From contig JAKEGN010000367.1 in the NCBI GenBank assembly GCA_022615525.1, positions 1 through 5,698 on the forward strand: a DNA stretch of 5,698 nucleotides. Direction: 5' to 3'. This document shows positions 4,890 to 5,698 of the stretch, piece by piece. Origin of the DNA: Woeseiaceae bacterium. Lineage in GTDB: Bacteria; Pseudomonadota; Gammaproteobacteria; Steroidobacterales; Woeseiaceae. The position numbers and the translations under genes were made by a program. The first letter of the stretch is position 1. Each line of letters starts with the position of its first letter. A model generated the notes under the pieces. The model was not told the DNA's origin and searched no databases. It saw only the letters and a list, made by a program, of their open reading frames with translations.

Positions 4890-5698
4890 CTTTCCCCGGG
4901 TTCAGCAAGCCCTGCGGGTCGAGCGCGTTCTTCAGCGTCTTCATCAGTGAAATCTCGGCAGCGTTGCGCGAGTAATGCAGAAACGGGCGCTTCTCCAGCC
5001 CGATACCGTGTTCCGCCGAGATGGACCCGCCGACCGGCTCGAGTTCGCGGTACACGATGTCCATGACCTTGCGCTGCAGCTCGTGCCGGTCGCTCCCCAC
5101 ACTTATGCAGAAATGCACGTTGCCATCGCCCACGTGGCCGAAAGTCACGCACTTTGCCGAGCCGTCGAATTCCGTCGCCAAACCCTGCTTGACGCGATCG
5201 ACGTAAGCCGGCATGTCGGATATTGGCAGGCTGACGTCGAAGACAATCATCGGCGCCAGCGCCTTCATGAGATTGTCGATATCGTCGCGGATCGCCCACA
5301 GCGCTTCGCGCTGCGCGTGGCTCGACGCAATCGCCGCATCGGCGATCACGTTCTGCTCCAGCGCATCGCCGAGCGCCTGCTCGAAGCGGGCGGCGTCCTC
5401 GGCCTGGTCGCCGCCTCGCGCCTCGATCAATGCATAGAAAGCGTGCCCTCTTTTCACCGGGCTCGCGTGGCGATTCGAGGCGCCGAGTATGGTTTCGTAG
5501 AAGTCATCCCACATGACTTCGAAAGCATTCAGCGTGCCGCCCAACCTGCTCTCCAGGTTCCGGAGCAGCGTTGAGACATTCGCAAAACTGTCCGCCGCGA
5601 CGAATGCAGTGCACTGGCTGCGGGGTGCCGGACGCAGGCGCAGCACGGCGCGCGTGACGATACCGAGCGTGCCTTCGGTGCCGATGAACAGTTGCTTC
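4879..5698 (-). CDS. FAD-linked oxidoreductase, GlcD/D-2-hydroxyglutarate dehydrogenase-like (C-terminal part)
   Basis: Only the last 272 or so residues are inside the window; the frame is open through base 5698, so the 5' half with most of the FAD-binding PCMH domain is missing. The first visible residues, K-Q-L-F-I-G-T-E-G-T-L-G-I-V-T, are the end of that FAD domain. The rest is the FAD-oxidase C-terminal domain, with W-A-I-R-D-D, F-G-H-V-G-D-G-N-V-H-F (about 5110-5142; its two histidines are metal ligands in D2HGDH-type enzymes), S-A-E-H-G-I-G and the terminal L-N-P-G-K-V-I-V. The family oxidises D-2-hydroxy acids such as D-lactate, glycolate or D-2-hydroxyglutarate and passes electrons to the respiratory chain or an electron-transfer flavoprotein. 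The substrate cannot be decided here. A GTG at 5646 is an internal valine, not a start. The stop at 4879 lies inside vapC. Confidence 0.93.
   Translation of the reverse strand, partial: KQLFIGTEGTLGIVTRAVLRLRPAPRSQCTAFVAADSFANVSTLLRNLESRLGGTLNAFEVMWDDFYETILGASNRHASPVKRGHAFYALIEARGGDQAEDAARFEQALGDALEQNVIADAAIASSHAQREALWAIRDDIDNLMKALAPMIVFDVSLPISDMPAYVDRVKQGLATEFDGSAKCVTFGHVGDGNVHFCISVGSDRHELQRKVMDIVYRELEPVGGSISAEHGIGLEKRPFLHYSRNAAEISLMKTLKNALDPQGLLNPGKVIV

Noticed and set aside
4496..5299. 267-residue open frame on the minus strand across vapC and the oxidoreductase
   Set aside because: It is in a different frame from the strongly conserved oxidoreductase and antisense to vapC; no family pattern is visible.
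4975..5574. 199-residue open frame on the plus strand opposite the oxidoreductase
   Set aside because: It mirrors a conserved coding region and shows no motif of its own.
5644..5646. GTG on the minus strand as a start for a 255-residue oxidoreductase
   Set aside because: The frame continues upstream with the conserved F-I-G-T-E-G-T-L-G-I-V-T segment to the window edge, so this codon is an internal valine.

Overview
The window looks like chromosomal DNA from a GC-rich Gram-negative bacterium, most likely a gammaproteobacterium. Three things suggest this: a YdbL-type periplasmic protein, a lysozyme-inhibitor lipoprotein, and a ClsA-type cardiolipin synthase of the E. coli length. Genes are densely packed, two starts are GTG, and most starts lack a strong Shine-Dalgarno sequence. 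No genus can be fixed from this sequence alone. I see no phage genes, transposases, CRISPR array, tRNA or rRNA.

Layout. Bases 1-1032 (+) hold two exported envelope proteins: YdbL, and a two-domain lipoprotein (MliC-like lysozyme-inhibitor domain plus a COG3650-type domain). A small coiled-coil protein of unknown function (1040-1285, -) converges on them with a 7-base gap. A divergent 134-base spacer, with two overlapping 10-bp palindromes near its right end, separates it from a tightly linked pair on the + strand: a cardiolipin synthase (1420-2880) and a PLP-dependent branched-chain aminotransferase (2885-4000), only 4 bases apart. Bases 4001-4233 are non-coding. They carry a small hairpin, a perfect 11-bp inverted repeat and a good sigma-70-like promoter. 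These precede a VapBC-type toxin-antitoxin module (4234-4889, genes overlapping by one base). On the opposite strand the 3' part of a GlcD/D2HGDH-family FAD-linked oxidoreductase (4879-5698, its 5' end outside the window) runs into vapC and overlaps it by 11 bases.

How the genes relate. The left half has an envelope theme: YdbL belongs to the YdbH-YnbE-YdbL intermembrane phospholipid-transport group, MliC-type lipoproteins guard peptidoglycan from lysozyme, and Cls makes cardiolipin. The aminotransferase and FAD oxidase are ordinary metabolic genes. The TA module sits between them with its own promoter and looks like a self-contained accessory insertion.

I do not see a convincing new system. 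The observations most worth a second look are the inverted-repeat/promoter region ahead of vapBC, the replacement of the key lysozyme-contacting lysine in the MliC domain, the palindrome pair before the cardiolipin synthase, and the overlapping ends of vapC and the oxidoreductase.
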